Assembly (NCBI GenBank): GCA_021229015.1
Contig: CM037782.1
Coordinates: forward strand, 42,747,224 to 42,811,223
From: Solen grandis
Taxonomy: Eukaryota; Mollusca; Bivalvia; Adapedonta; Solenidae
Length of the DNA: 64,000 bases
Direction of reading: 5' to 3'
A model generated the notes under the pieces. The model was not told the origin of the DNA. It worked only from the letters and a program-made list of their open reading frames with translations, and searched no databases. The position numbers and the translations under genes are program-made. The first letter of the stretch is position 1. Every line of letters begins with the position of its first letter. Below are positions 36,837-50,522 of the stretch, piece by piece.

Positions 36837-39800
36837 GCAGGGTTTGAAATATCCAGTATTTTATTGCATTTTCTATTGCTTGAAGCCATTGTGGAGCTTG
36901 AGGCCTTTCATTTAAACATTTCATAGATGCAAGTAATGTTATCATTCTGCAGCGTTGATTCAGTTAAAGCAATAAAAGACCAAGTTATAATGGCTGCTGA
37001 CTTGGAGAAGTGACTGAACTGTGGCTCAGAAGTTTTACTTTGTGATTGGTGAATTGCAGAATCCATTATAATACCATGTATGGGTCTAACGAAAAGTAGT
37101 TTTATTTCAATTTGAAATGTACTCTGGCATCATTTGCATTGTTGCAGGTGTAGTATTCCAGTACAGAGATGATCAGTTATGTTGTTTTGTATCAGAGAAT
37201 GTCAGCAAATCCTGATTAACAAGTTCCTGCATTTGGATAGAATGCATGTGCAGTGTTATTTCCACTAATTTGGCAGAAATCTTATAACTTTACACACAGG
37301 ATAGGACAGCAACCATGAACATATGCCCTTTCCATCCTTCAAGAACAGAGAATAGCAGAATCAGACGAAATAAAATATTTTGATTGTGCAAATCTTTTGC
37401 TGTTTGCTTTATATTTTCTTAAAACATATAGGAGAAGTAAAGAGTATGGAATGTAATCAGTCTGCATTTCCCTTTTATAGGAGTTTGTGTAGAAATATGC
37501 AATAACTGATGGCTCAGATAGTGCAATGTATGCATCAGCAATGTATGCCAAACATGCAGTAAAATCTGCATAACCTGGCACCCATCCATAAAAAACAACT
37601 TTTGAACAAATGCCAGTCACTGAACTTGACTAAACAGCCACCTCCAGATAAAGGTCAGTTTTCTCTTTTCTCACAAGTTAAACTGTTATTCATAAGGCTC
37701 TCATAACACTCTAAGGCCAGATACCTGAAAGCAAAAGCTGTGTTTTAAGACCCCTGGTGTAATATTTTTTGTACACATGTCATGATCTCCCTTCATGGTA
37801 TGCTGATTTATTACATTCTTAGAGATGAAAAGAAGGTTAAAGTTGGTTTGGGTTGTTAATTTTTCTTGTATCACAGGGAATAACCTAATAAAACACAATC
37901 TTATAATATAGCACAAGGTAATTATAATCTTATTAATTCTTCAAGGAATTAAATGTGTCAAAATTAATGCACTTGATAAAAAATGATAGGTTATTAATTA
38001 TTAAAGAACATGTCTTGTAGCTTTACAGAACACATACCTCTGCCAGCAATCAGTTCCAGATACAGTGATCTCCCTTTATATGTAAGTGAAATCTGGATCA
38101 ATTTTAAATATCATCTGTTCTTAGTCTAGTACTCTTAAATAAAGAAGATAAAGATAACCAGTTCATTTCCCTCTAACTGATCTTTGGCTAATAAAAATGA
38201 TATTTTAGTATGGTTTTCATACTCAGACCTGAAACATTACAATTAGTTTCAGTAGGGATTTGAGTATGATACTCAAATTTGAGCCTGAGATTGTACAAGA
38301 AAGCTAGGCCAGATCACCTTGGTAGAGGTAGAAAGATTCTTCATAGTAAAACAGTCAGTCTCAAGCAAAATTTTGCAGTGTACCTAAGAATTTAAGTTGT
38401 AATTTAATCCAGAAACCATTATCAAAGAATGAGAAAGATTCTCAATTAATTCTGAAATACTTACTTAAAAAAACATTGCTCATGGCACAGCTTCAACATT
38501 ATCAGCTTTTCAGTTGATTCATAAGGTTTTCCAGAATGCATTGCATTATGGGGGGGATTGGGAAGTTGATTATTTCAGAAAATTGTTTGTCCAATTAAAA
38601 TTTTTGAGGTTGGGAAGTTTATATCACTGATAGACTAATCACCTGATTCAAAATTGTCAATCTGTATTAAAACTTCTACACAGCACAAATTCCCTGCATG
38701 TTGCATTTGGATATTATAGTTCCATCTAAAGCTTGAAATATCGCATTGCCAAGGAAGATTTCAGATTATTTGAAGAAAGAATCAGTCATTTATTATATTT
38801 CTATGGATTGTTTGCTTTGAAATGTTTTGACAGAGCCTGGCATTTTCCTGACAAATACATACAGGAGTAATAAATTGTCCTTTTTTTGTTTGTTTGTGTC
38901 TTTGATTGTTTTATGAAACTGCTTATTATTTGATCTTTGCTTACTATAAGAGATTGCCAGTGTCATAATAGCTGTTTACACATCTTTATTACTTAGTCTT
39001 TTATTCTCTTCTGTATTGAAAAGACAAAATTTTATTTGTATATTCTTAATGATCTGTTTCCATATTCTACTGTCGGTTCTGTATCTATTTCACACTGTCT
39101 ATAGTGAACTCCTCAGATAAGGAACATTGATAATATAGAATTCCCTGTTATGGCAAACACATTTTCACATCCTGATTTGCCCCCTGAGACCTTCATTCTT
39201 TATTAATAAGGTACTGTTATAGTGAATTCGATAATAACAAATTATCAACTCTTTAACGTACAACTTTTTTTTTGATCCAATGAACCATTTTCCACTGCAT
39301 GTATTTTAGTTGCTTCTAAAGAATTGCTCTTTCACATGTGAAAATCAAAAATTGTGATACAGACATTGTCGCAGGTGACTTGTTTACATCTGTACCTGGC
39401 AAATCAATCACCATGAGTGCATGTGTTTAATGGTTTGGCATAATTATGGTGTTATTCTGATATACCGTATCAATTGCATGTATTTATATGGCCACAGAAA
39501 ATGCTGATGATGGTGATGAAGAGGAGGGGTATTCAAGACACAATGTTCCAAATATTTTATAGTCAAGGCAATGCAGTGTGTAGAAAAAACAACCAAAAAA
39601 TACTTTTAACGCTCTTTCTGATTGATCATAACAACATGTTCCTGTTTGAAGGGAAGCTGCTTTTGAGCTTTGTTTTGTATGACTGTCAATTCTTTCAATT
39701 GTTTCAAAGTGATTTGTTAACAATGACATGAAATTTTGAATATATGTCTCTGTACATTGTGATGTATATGTCAATTCAACATATTTCATAATTGTTTATT

Positions 39801-39949
39801 ATGTAATATTAGATAGCTATGCAAACTTCATAAATAAGGAATGAGTTCCTTAACTCCGGCGATAGCAAACAGGAAACCATGTTCCGGTTGAGTTTGGTAG
39901 AAGCAGGGTTTACTGTATTTGCATAGGTCTTTTTAGGTTGTCTATTTCT
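36837..39949. other. Noncoding stretch
   Basis: No exon or repeat family recognised. Overlapping frames of 85 and 101 codons at 39474-39789 on opposite strands are not protein-like. Confidence 0.55.
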
Positions 39950-40260
39950 GGAGCCTATATGTTTACCAATGTGCCTAGCTGTCCATATTTGTGTCTATGT
40001 GCCTAGGTGTCCATGATTGCTTCTATGATCCTGGTTTTCCATACCTGTGTCTATGTGCCTGAGTGTCTTAAATTGCTTCTATGTGCCTGGTTGTCCGTTC
40101 CTGTGTCTATGTGCCTAAGTGTCTATGTGCCTAAGTGTCTATATGTGCTTCCATGTGTCTGGTTGACCATACCTGTTTTCCTAAATTTCATGTCCATACC
40201 TGTGCCTATGTACCTGAGTGTCCATATTTGAATCTATGTGCCTGGTTGCTCTCTGTGTGT
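39950..40260. repeat. Degenerate tandem repeat (TGTCTATGTGCCT-type)
   Basis: Blocks such as TGTGTCTATGTGCCTGAGTG recur about every 24-50 bp with much divergence. It is an old or slowly homogenised minisatellite. Confidence 0.7.
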
Positions 40261-42282
40261 TCATGATTGTATAATACTCTACATATTAACCAGGCTATGT
40301 CACCCAGGATCCATTATCTGCCTGAGGTTGTCTCTCTTCTTCCTGTCAATACTAGACTGCCTACAATTGGCCGCAGTAGTCATATTGCATTTTGTTCACC
40401 ACAGGATCATCAGAGCAGAATATTTTTGCCATTCTCTGGAAGAGAAGCCCATGATTTTGGCTGGTTTCCATTCTAACTCTTACCTGTGGCATTCTTCCAT
40501 GAATTTCAAGTTATCGTTAAGAATCAATGCAGGGTGGCTGTTATGTTTCTTCGCATTGTTTCTACATGTGTTGGAAACTATGAAACATAAATAATATGCT
40601 CATTTGATTAGCTGTGAATATCTTGCCAGCATCTTACCTGGTAGTTTATAAGATTCATAAATCTCCATAAACCACAAACAGAATGTTAATGGCAAACTGG
40701 GGCAGGTTGCCATGCAGTTAGACCCTTCATTGGAAAGCTTCCCCTGATATGTAAAAAGATGAAAATATTCAAATAGAAATTAGTAAAAGATTTTATGATT
40801 TTGTAATAACGATTTTTCCTCAGAATTATATCTAAAACATTACAAAAATCATTTGTAATTTTATCTATATTAATGTACATTAGTTTTATATCTTGAAAAA
40901 AAAATGTGAGTGAAATTTTCTTGAACAGTATTCATGGTTAAATGTTTTTTGTGATTTTCATGAATTTGGCAAACCCATGGAGTGATTGGTCATAGCTTGA
41001 AAGGGAGGTCAGGGTAGGGGTTCTACTGAAGTTGTATTTACAAATCTGACAAACTTGGATTAATATTATGGTCACAATTTTTACTGCCAAAATCTTGCCT
41101 GTGCTTAATAACCAGCACAGAGTCCCAGTTTCTCCAGAATTATGGCCCTTAATTGAATTGTATAAGAAGGGTCAAAGTGAGCAGTGTCACCTCTCCAACT
41201 TTCATAATTAAAGTGCTGACCAATCATCCACAGATTATATCAGAAAGTTCTTTTAATATCAAAGTTTCCATCATTGGAGTGAATGAATCAGAGAATTGAC
41301 TGACCACTCTTATTATTATTGTGTATAAATGATGACCGATTATATCATTATACTACCACATTTTTAATGGCACAGTTTTTGGTCACTTTGCATGACATCC
41401 CCTGTCACTTTGAAGTTTAAAGGGTCTTAGAAAGAGGAGTATATTTTAAGATAGTCCCACTCCTGCAGGGTAGTTTGTCAGAACCCATATTAGACCGGAA
41501 AAATTACATTTATTGTGTATGTGTGTATTTGCGTATGATAATTTACCATTTTTGAAGTTTTTTACTGAATAGGTTAATAACTATTTGCTTATTTTTCATT
41601 TCTGAACATGAAAAGAATTCAATTAAAATTATCACCTAGTATCACTGACTCATCCTGCTGCTTGATAAAAGGGAGGGTAGACAGTTTAAATGCTTGAAGA
41701 TTGTTCTGTGTGAATAACTGGGAGGCACTGAAGGCTTCCTGCCTTTAATGATGTTAAATGTGCTGTAAGCTAATGTTTCCAGTATGTGTAGATTTGTTAA
41801 TTGAACTCCTCAGATGGGTTGGTTACTGATTGCACTGTTTGTTTGGTGTGGTTTTTAGGTTCAACCATTTCAATCAGTTCAAAGACTTTAATTGCCTTCT
41901 TGAAATATAAAACAAATGTGGTGCAATAGTGTGTTGTAGTAAATAAGTGGCTAATACCACCAATCTGTATGATACTATGATTGAAAGTATCATTGTGTTA
42001 GATCAGGGCACAGTAGTTATCTAGATTACAAGGTGCTTGTTTCTCAAAGGCACTGAGATAACCACTCACTATCAATTGTTAATAAGGTAGATTGAAGTCA
42101 GTTTACAATATGATGTCTTTCATTGACAACTTTGGAATAGATAGATGATCCAGGCATTAAGAATTTTGTCTGGCTCATAAAACACTCATTTCCATACCTC
42201 CAAATAGAAGTGTCAAACTTATGAACAATTGGAAGAAATATCCATTCCAATACTTTAGCTAAACACCCTTTTGACCATGATA
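40261..42282. other. Noncoding stretch
   Basis: The overlapping frames at 40238-40594 have no recognisable domain. Nothing else seen. Confidence 0.5.
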
Positions 42283-42627
42283 GTTCCCATTGTGGAAGGC
42301 AGCTTTGCTGAGTACCTCAAGTCTAGTTCCCATTGTGACATTGTAGAAGGCAGCTTTGCTGAGTACCTCAAGTCTAGTTCCCATTGTGACATTGTGGAAG
42401 GCAGCTTTGCTGAGTACCTCAAGTCTAGTTCCCATTGTGACATTGTGGAAGGCAGCTTTGCTGAGTACCTCAAGTCTAGGTCCCATTGTGACATTGTGGA
42501 AGGCAGCTTTGCTGAGTACCTCAAGTCTAGTTCCCATTGTGACATTGTGGAAGGCAGCTTTGCTGAGTACCTCAAGTCTAGTTCCCATTGTGACATTGTG
42601 AAAGGCAGCTTTGCTGAGTAACTCAAG
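42283..42627. repeat. Minisatellite, 51-bp unit, about 6.7 copies
   Basis: The unit CCCATTGTGACATTGTGGAA ... GAGTACCTCAAGTCTAGTT is nearly identical between copies. Since 51 is divisible by three, several frames on both strands stay open (42255-42626 and 42259-42588 minus; 42271-42621 and 42356-42601 plus). With four open frames at once, none is credible as a gene. Confidence 0.96.
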
Positions 42628-44280
42628 TCTCTTGGAAGCTTTTTATCTTAAAATTATATCATTGCATGGTAAATTGCTTCAAGATGTTTTGGAATGCTTC
42701 ATCTATGCAACACATCCTAGGTCAGATGTTCTTTTTCTTCATATCTCCAATATAATTTGGTAGGGCCACAATACATCTTTTAGAGGCACACAGATGCTTC
42801 AGGTTTCAGTTAAGTCTCGTATATAATGGTTTGATTCCAACTGAAAGAGTGTCACCATTATACAGGTGCTGCATAAGATACTGTCATACAGTGGTCTCTT
42901 GTACAGAGGAGGGAGTGTGTGGTATACATGTAACTTAAATCCAGTCTCTTCTGACAGTACCTTCTTGTGATCTATGATAGAGTATTTCACCTTGTAATGG
43001 AAGGGGAGTCCTCAGCTTTGCAAATTAACACTGTTGTAATTTGGACTAAATATTATGAGATTTGATTATAAGCAATTATTTTTGAAACAAGTTGAAGAAC
43101 TGGTGCAGTAAGCTGAAAGTACAAGAGTAGAGAGTGTGTTCGGGTTTTTGTATGGTGGTTTTGTTCTGCAGTGGATGCTGCTTTGGTGATCCTCAAGACT
43201 GAGTGATGGATAAAGGCATAGGAGAGTTCTCCATGAACAATTTATCACTTTTCAGTCACAAAATCAACATTTTGTTGGAGTGCTCCATCCACATAAAGTT
43301 CAGAGACATGCAACAATTTCCAGTTAGTTGCTGGAATGTTAGTTTATTGTTGTGTCACCTGCTGTAAGCCGTTTTCCGTTGTCTGTCTTACTGTTTGTCT
43401 GTCCGTCATACTTTTTCTGTCACATTTCAGCTGGTGACACATGTGTTCCAAAGAACACTCTTATGGACAGTTGCTATTAAAACTTTGACTGGAAATAAAC
43501 ATGTTAAGATTCAGGCTCATGACAGCTAGCAGTTCTTACAAATCTAAAAGCTTTTGGCTGTATCTGCATGGGATCTGAATAGGCAGGGAGATGACCAGAG
43601 ATATTTGAATGTGTTTCATCTGTCCCACTTCCTGTCATTATTTATGAAAGAATCAACTTTTGATAGCTCTTGCTGTACCTCTCCATCTGTGGTGGTCAAA
43701 TTGTTGGCCTAGAGAACAGCTGGTCAAAGGTTAGATTTTCAGTTATGGGAAAGTTGTACATTGGTGCTTAGAATTTAAGTGTAGCTCCAGTAGGCATTGT
43801 GGCTGGTTATGGTGTCATATTTTTTCAATTATGGCAAATTGTGCTGTGTGGCAGCTCCATGTGTTTTGGAACATTAATAAATCAAGTAACCATATCATGT
43901 GAGGTTTGTTAATATCTTTTTTAATAGAGTTTTAAACTTTAGAGTAAGGTTGTCATTTACTGACTGAAGCTTTATTTTTAGCATTGGTTAAAACAGAGAC
44001 CAGTTAAGAATGAAAAAGATACCCAGACAGAAACTTAGAAAGAAAAGCAAGCATCAAGGTAGGCCAGCAAATGGTGATACATTGTTTGTGGTTTTTTTTT
44101 CTTGAACCTGGCCCTGCAGGAACTTTTTCTACCTGTTTGTAGGGTCCGAATGTTGGCCCCATTGCCAATCGAAAACCGGTTCGATTTTCCCTATTTTACC
44201 TCCCCCATATAAAACACACTCACACAAAACAACAACAAAAAACAAATATTAGTATTGTTTTTTTCCAAATAAGTGAAATA
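42628..44280. other. Noncoding stretch
   Basis: No exon seen. A GTCTGTCTTACTG/GTCTGTCCGTC block near 43380-43410, followed by GGTGACACATGTGTTCC, resembles the block near 25230-25300 and may be a decayed repeat-family start. Confidence 0.5.
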
Positions 44281-44587
44281 ATTCTTCTTGTCAGAAACCA
44301 TAAAGCCTTGAGTTAGATGTCTACTTGTGGACCTCAACCAAGCCTGTTCAAATCATGGCCCTGGTGTCAAAATTAACCCCACCCCAGGGGTCACATGATG
44401 TTATATAGATTTATTAGAGCTATGACCTTCAAAATTTAGATGGCAGGTACAGTTTTTGTGTGAAATTTAGATGATCATGCTGTACTTCTGCATGGATTAT
44501 GTGTTCAGTATGACTCTTAATACAATAATTGGCAATGAAGGCAATGTTTCTCAGGTGAGTGTACAGGGCCATCTTGGCCCTCTTGTT
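44281..44587 (+). mobile_element. Family A element, 3' fragment
   Basis: It ends with CTCAGGTGAGTG, the hairpin AGGGCCATCTTGGCCCT and CTTGTT. The upstream part (TGGCCCTGGTGTCAAAATT and CCCCAGGGGTCAC) matches the interior of the copy at 58543-61935 rather than the copy at 34267. Confidence 0.7.
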
Positions 44588-45191
44588 TTCAAGACGAGCA
44601 GAATAACCCCTGTCCTTGCTGTATGAGACTTAACCCAGTGTGCCTAGGCAACCTTGTAGTTTGTAGGTCCAGAAGATTACATGATTACTTCCTTGACGAT
44701 AATTACAAATATAATTGAGAGCAATAACCTAGAGAAAAGTCTAATTGTTGATCAATATCCATTGAAATCTTGTTGTTTGCAGACTTATCTGAAGGTTTGC
44801 ATTGCCAGCTATGGGAACAAGTGCGCCAGATAATTATGTAATGAACTTTCTTCAAAGCTTGCATAACTTTGTTGCTTCCATGATTAAATATTTACCACGC
44901 ACAATGCATGACTGAAGTCAATCCAGGTCACAATAATTTATATTGATTACTGTTTATAAAAACATTGGAAAGGAAGGGTGCTGTGGTACACTGGTCGTTG
45001 TCACTGTGGAGTGGAAGATTTGCCCAGCAATAGTATCCAACTGGAATGCTGGGATGAAAATCTTTCAGGACTTCTCCAGCACAGATTGAAGAGGTATACA
45101 TGATTTGAAAAACTTTCTTCCAAGCTAACTTGAAGTCAGTTTAAAGCTACTCTATAATGTCCTCAGTTATGTCAAAGTGCCTTGTTTTGGT
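44588..45191. other. Noncoding stretch
   Basis: Nothing recognised. A short open stretch near 44990-45090 has no splice support. Confidence 0.5.
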
Positions 45192-45920
45192 CCTTGAATT
45201 CATTGTTCTCCAATTTTAATTATAAGTTCATTGTTCTCCAAATTTTAAGTATAAGTTCATTGTTTTCCAATTTTAATTATAAGTTCATTGTTTTCCAGTT
45301 TAAGTATAAGTTCATTGTTTTTCAATTTTAAGTATAAGTTCATTGTTTTCCAATTTTAAGTATAAGTTCATTGTTTTACAATTTTAAGTATAAGTTCATT
45401 GTTTTCCAGTTTAAAGAATAAGTTCATTGTTTTCCAATTTTAAGTATAAGTTCATTGTTTTCTCGTTTAAAGTATAAGTTCATTGTTTTCCAGTTTTAAG
45501 TATAAGTTCATTGTTTCCCAGTTTAAGTATAAGTTCATGTTTTCCACGTTAAAGTATAAGTTCATTGTTTACCAATTTTAAGTATAAGTTCATTGTTTTC
45601 CAATTTGAAGTATAAGTTCATTGTTTTCCAATTTTAAGTATAAGTTCATTGTTTTCCAATTTTAAATATAAGTTCATTGTTTTCCAGTTTAAAGTATAAG
45701 TTCATTGTTTACCAATTTTAAGTATATGTTCATTGTTTTCCAATTTTAAGTATAAGTTCATTGTTTTCCAGTTTTAAGTATACGTTCATTGTTTTCCAAT
45801 TTTAAGTATAAGTTCATTGGTTACCAATTTAAAGTATAAGTTCATTGTTTTTCAGTTTAAAGTATAAGTGCATTATTTTCCAATTTTAAGTATAAGTTCA
45901 TTGTTTTCCAGTTTAAAGTA
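45192..45920. repeat. Minisatellite, units of 28-31 bp, about 25 copies
   Basis: The unit is approximately AGTATAAGTTCATTGTTTTC then CAATTTTA. Unit length varies by deletion of T or A. It is strongly AT-rich and free of unique spacers. Confidence 0.95.
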
Positions 45921-48114
45921 TTTGCTACTAAAGTTAAGTTATAATAAAAAACAAACATGAAAAATGTTGATTTTTTTCAAATACACAAGTATCATGATAT
46001 CTAGATTCTGGAAAAGTTCTTTTTATTGTTATATGAAATGATGGACTTCAAAGTCTATGGAATAAATGTAGTTTAAAAAATAAATAATGAATGAAAGTGA
46101 GAAATTAAAGTTTAATAGAATTACAAAAAGTGGAGAATTTTTTTTGCTTTGTTCTTTGCTTAGAACTGATCCTGAATACATGTATATCAGATGGAAAAAA
46201 GTCTTGGATTCCATCCCATTATATAAGCATTAAATGACCTAGTCAGATTAAAGAAGCTGTTTAGAGTCTCGTATACACCAATTCTCTGAAGGCTGAGTAG
46301 AATAAGCTTCTGTAGGGTGACACTGCACTAGTTTTCTGGTATATTGGTTTTCTCTCCTGGGATTGCAGAAATTCAAGTCTTTTCTTGATACAGGTTTCTA
46401 CTCAAGAGTGTTGAAGGGTTAACCACTAGTCTTCTTGGTTTACAAATCCACCAAACTACCTTTAAAAGCAGAGACATTGATCCACAGAGGTCGAGTGAGC
46501 TTCTTTGAGACCAGTATTTAAGGCTGGTGCAGCCTGTTTTTTCAGTTCTTTACTTTTCACTGTGTTGAAGATCCGGTGAATGGTGGGGGATGTCTGTTTT
46601 TTTTTATCTGGATGATTAAATGAAGTGAGGATTCGTGTTACTTCAGTACAGATGTGTCAGCTGTGATAGGCTAGTGAAGTTCTGATGCAAGAAGGGTACT
46701 GAAGGTTTGATTAGAACCACCTAACAGTTACACAAGCTTTCCATTTGTTGGTGTTTTGTGCAACGTCTTGGAACCAGTCAGGGACTGTACTGTACACAGG
46801 ATGTAAAAATAGTCTGGTGGGGGTTTCCTGAGAAGTTGCAGTGTGACACAGTCTGGTGGTGTGAAGATGTTGGAAACAGTCTATGGTTGTCAATGGAGGA
46901 AAGTGTGAACCAGTCGTACCAGGATGCTATATGTGGGGCCCTCGTAGCAGCCATGTGTTACTTGAAAGTGCGGCAACAATCCCCCTCTCCGACACTCACT
47001 AGGGCCGTAACCAGAGCGACACCGGTACATGCTTTCATTTTGTTCACAAGTCCTGTGATGGCGACATTCAATATTGAATAAATATCGGCTCCAAACTCCT
47101 ATATGTGTCAACACTTTGGTTGTGTACATTTCCATGTGGCTGGCAAAAGCATAAAGCAAAAAATATCAATTTTGAGCAAAAAAAAAATCTTATTGGGACA
47201 AGTGTTTTCATTTCTCAACTGGATTTATAAGGACAAACAGTGATTGTGTTTTGATAGTTTATTATCCTTATTGCTTGCACTTGAATGCATACCATCATTT
47301 AGGGGAAATTGATTTTCTGCATTTTCTGCATGTTTTCATAATGTGATCCTATAGTCACAAAATTGGCTGTCATGATACCAAGATGGGAATATACAAGACG
47401 GCCATGGTAAAGATCCGTTTCTCTGTCCGTTGTAGTATTGATTTATTTAGATGTGTAGGTGAAACCATTTTGTGCTTGATGTAAATGACTTCATTGTTGT
47501 GCCTTTGTGTTATTCATCATCTGTCAGATACTTCAATATTTTGATGTTTTTATGCCATATTTTTGTTGTGGCTGGACTTCAGTTTCAGTGGAAAACATCA
47601 ACTTTATTTTAAGCATGCATACCTTCCATACAAATCTCATTAGAAATTTAAATAATGTAACTTCCTAAAAAAAATGATGTTATCAAGCAACAAGTATTAA
47701 TCGAATATGTCTCAGTGTAATCTTACAGGTTGATAAGGATTACATATACTGGTTGTTCACCTGTAGCCAGGTAATAGCAAACAGAGTAATCCTGATCAGG
47801 CTGAAAGATATTTCAAGTTAATGAGGGTTTTCACAGGTGCACTTTGTAAGTTTCAGCATGGCCTTATCTAATCAGATTAGCACCTTTCTTAATAGAATGT
47901 TATACAGGCACTTGTCATGAAGATTCTTACATCATTCCGTTGGTGTTTGGTTTCCGTTATGTAATTAATGATAATAATCACTACCATTCCCCTCAAGATT
48001 GGCATACTCTTGTTTATTTGCATAGTGAAAAAACATCTGATGGTTAATGTGTTGAGGTCATAATTTGAGAATAAAAGTTTGGGTGTGAAAATAAAAGATT
48101 AAATATAGAAACTG
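45921..48114. other. Noncoding stretch
   Basis: The frame at 46758-47081 (107 codons) and its antisense partner show no recognisable domain and no splice context that I trust. Nothing else seen. Confidence 0.5.
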
Positions 48115-48850
48115 GGGATTATAGTTTGGGGATCATAGCTAAGATGTCCAAGCTTTAAGATCCTAGTGTGTAAAACATAGTTTGGGGATCATAGCTAAGA
48201 TGTCTAACCCTTAAGATCCTAGTGTGGAAAACATAGTTTGGGGATCATAGCTAAGATGTCTAAGCCTTAAGATCCTAATGTGGAAAACATAGTTTGGGGA
48301 TCATAGCTAAGATGTCTAACCCTTAAGATCCTAGTGTGGAAAACATAGTTTGGGGATCATAGCTAAGATGTCTAAGCCTTAAGATCCTAATGTGGAAAAC
48401 ATAGTTTGGGGATCATAGCTAAGATGTCCAAGCTTAAAGATCCTTGTGTGGAAAACATAGTTTGGGGATCATAGCTAAGATGTCTAAGCCTTAAGATCCT
48501 AGTGTGGAAAACATAGTTTGGGGATCATAGCTAAGATGTCCAAGCTTAAAGATCCTTGTGTGGAAAACATAGTTTGGGGATCATAGCTAAGATGTCCAAG
48601 CTTAAAGATCAAAGTGTGAAAAAAATAGCTAGTGAATCATAGCTAAGATGTCTAAGCTTTAAGATCCCTGTGTGTAAAACAAACTTTGGGGATCATAGCT
48701 AAGATGTCTAAGCTTTAAGATCCTAGTGTGTAAAACATAGTTTGGGGATCATAGCTAAGATGTCCAAGCTTAAAGATCATAGTGTGGAAAACATAGTTTG
48801 GGGTTCATAGTTAAGATGTCTTAGTCTGAAGATCATAGTGTGGAATACAT
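48115..48850. repeat. Minisatellite, unit of about 57 bp, about 13 copies
   Basis: The unit contains AGTTTGGGGATCATAGCTAA, GATGTCTAAGC and TTAAGATCCTAGTGTGG. Two alternating variants (TCTAAGCCTTAAG and TCCAAGCTTAAAG) suggest homogenisation in blocks. Confidence 0.95.
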
Positions 48851-49507
48851 AGTTTGATGATGAATTAGTCTTACAGGAAGCATGTATTCATGTCCATGGA
48901 AAGAGTTTTTAATGTTTCTATGTCTAGAAAAGAAACATTTTGTCATCTGAACATAATAAGACAGGAGCTTGTCCTGAAGGTCTTAATCTTGAGTATTTAA
49001 TCAAAGTCTGTAATTCCTGTACTGTCTGCAGACTCTATTGATACTATCCATCTGTCCACTAGACATATGTAAAATCTGTTAATGATATTATCTTGGTCTG
49101 TTCCTGTGATTTTCCCCGTTTCAATCTTTATTGTTCCTTTGTATTTCATGTTTTATATTGACAGTTTTTGTCTATTTCCTTCCTAGTAAGCAGCCTACTA
49201 TTTCATTTCCAGTTACAACTAATCACATCTCCATTGTCTAACACACTTTTTCCATCTTACTTTTTTCAAAAGCTAACAAAAATTTCTCTTTCCCTCCAGT
49301 GCTCAGTTTTCTGCCCACTAAGATGATGATATCTGTGATTTATATAAGTTGCCATTGTCAAAAGTATTGTCATAGTTGTGGTTAAAGGAGCTGTGAAATG
49401 GCTGTCATTTAATAAAAATTAGATGATATTTAACACTTTTATTTAGTTGTTAGTTATTTTGTTACAAATATACCCAGCAATATTCAGATCTACCTGAAAA
49501 GCATATA
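48851..49507. other. Noncoding stretch
   Basis: Nothing recognised. Confidence 0.6.
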
Positions 49508-50466
49508 CAGTCGAACCCCGGTTACTCCACCACCTCTCATTCAAATACCCGGCGTCATTCGAAATACTTCGTTGGTCCCGATCACTCTCCTTCTTATTTC
49601 TATATAAAAATATCTGGGTCATTCGAATTTGTACCATTCGAATACCTGGCCTCATCCGAAAAGATTTTTTGGCCCGTGCCAATCATTTCGTATGATTTTC
49701 GTACCCCCTATCCGAAGTCGCTGACGAGCTTTAATTACCGGCAACATTTTGAAAACAAACAATGGAAAGGCGCGAATGTCAATTAATTGCCGAAATGAGT
49801 GGGAGACGGCCGCTTACAGTTTGCAAAAGTTGTTAAATGATTGGATGTTTGTCCAGCAGATCAATCATAAAGGTAATGATTAATGATTTAGATACCGGTG
49901 CAGTATTTCGGATACGCTGGAAAAAGATTTACACAAGTGTAACAAGCAGACCATGATTACATCGTTTTTTTAAATGAACATTTCGAGACGACGTTAATAT
50001 CACGTGTATACATGTAGCTCCTGATGAATGATTATGTATGTATTGATGTATGCATTGGTTATGTAACATTTATGCAGAAAAAGATTAATTTTGTCAATAA
50101 ATATCATTTATCTATTGCTGTTTTCAAGACGACGTTGATAGTGCATACATGTAGTCACCTGTGATTTAGTCAGACCTGAAAAAAATGTACATGTATGTAT
50201 CTTGGTTATTGACGTATGCATTTATGCATAAAAAGATGGAAGTTCTAAAATAAAAGTTAATTAATATATATTCGTTTTCATTTACGCTCCTTAATCGTAA
50301 TACCATATTTTAATAAGAGTACATTATATATTACGTTCACTGCATGAAAATGTGGGTGGGATGGGTTTTTGTTCCAATGGTCGACGTGGTTTGGGTTATT
50401 CGAAACCATGCCTTACTCGAAATAAAACGCCAATCCCCAGGATTTCGAATAACCGGGATTCGACTG
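49508..50466. mobile_element. pogo/Tigger-like non-autonomous TIR element
   Basis: The ends are inverted copies: CAGTCGAACCCCGGTTACTC on the left, and CAGTCGAATCCCGGTTATTC read inward on the right. TA flanks both sides (49506-49507 and 50467-50468). The length is 959 bp. Sub-terminal parts repeat ATTCGAA motifs. The CAGTCGAACC terminus with a TA target is typical of the pogo branch of Tc1/mariner elements. No transposase is visible; the frame at 49443-49682 is not recognised. Confidence 0.85.
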
Positions 50467-50522
50467 TAGTAATCTTTTTTCTTAAATGGATACTTCAAGA
50501 GCATCATCAAGCTTATATTTTA

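Noticed and set aside
39474..39789. Overlapping frames of 85 and 101 codons on opposite strands
   Set aside because: Low-complexity composition, no domain, no splice support.
42255..42626. Four overlapping repeat-protein frames
   Set aside because: They come from a 51-bp minisatellite and are open in several frames on both strands at once.
46758..47081. 107-codon plus-strand frame
   Set aside because: No recognised domain, an antisense frame of similar length, and no convincing splice sites.
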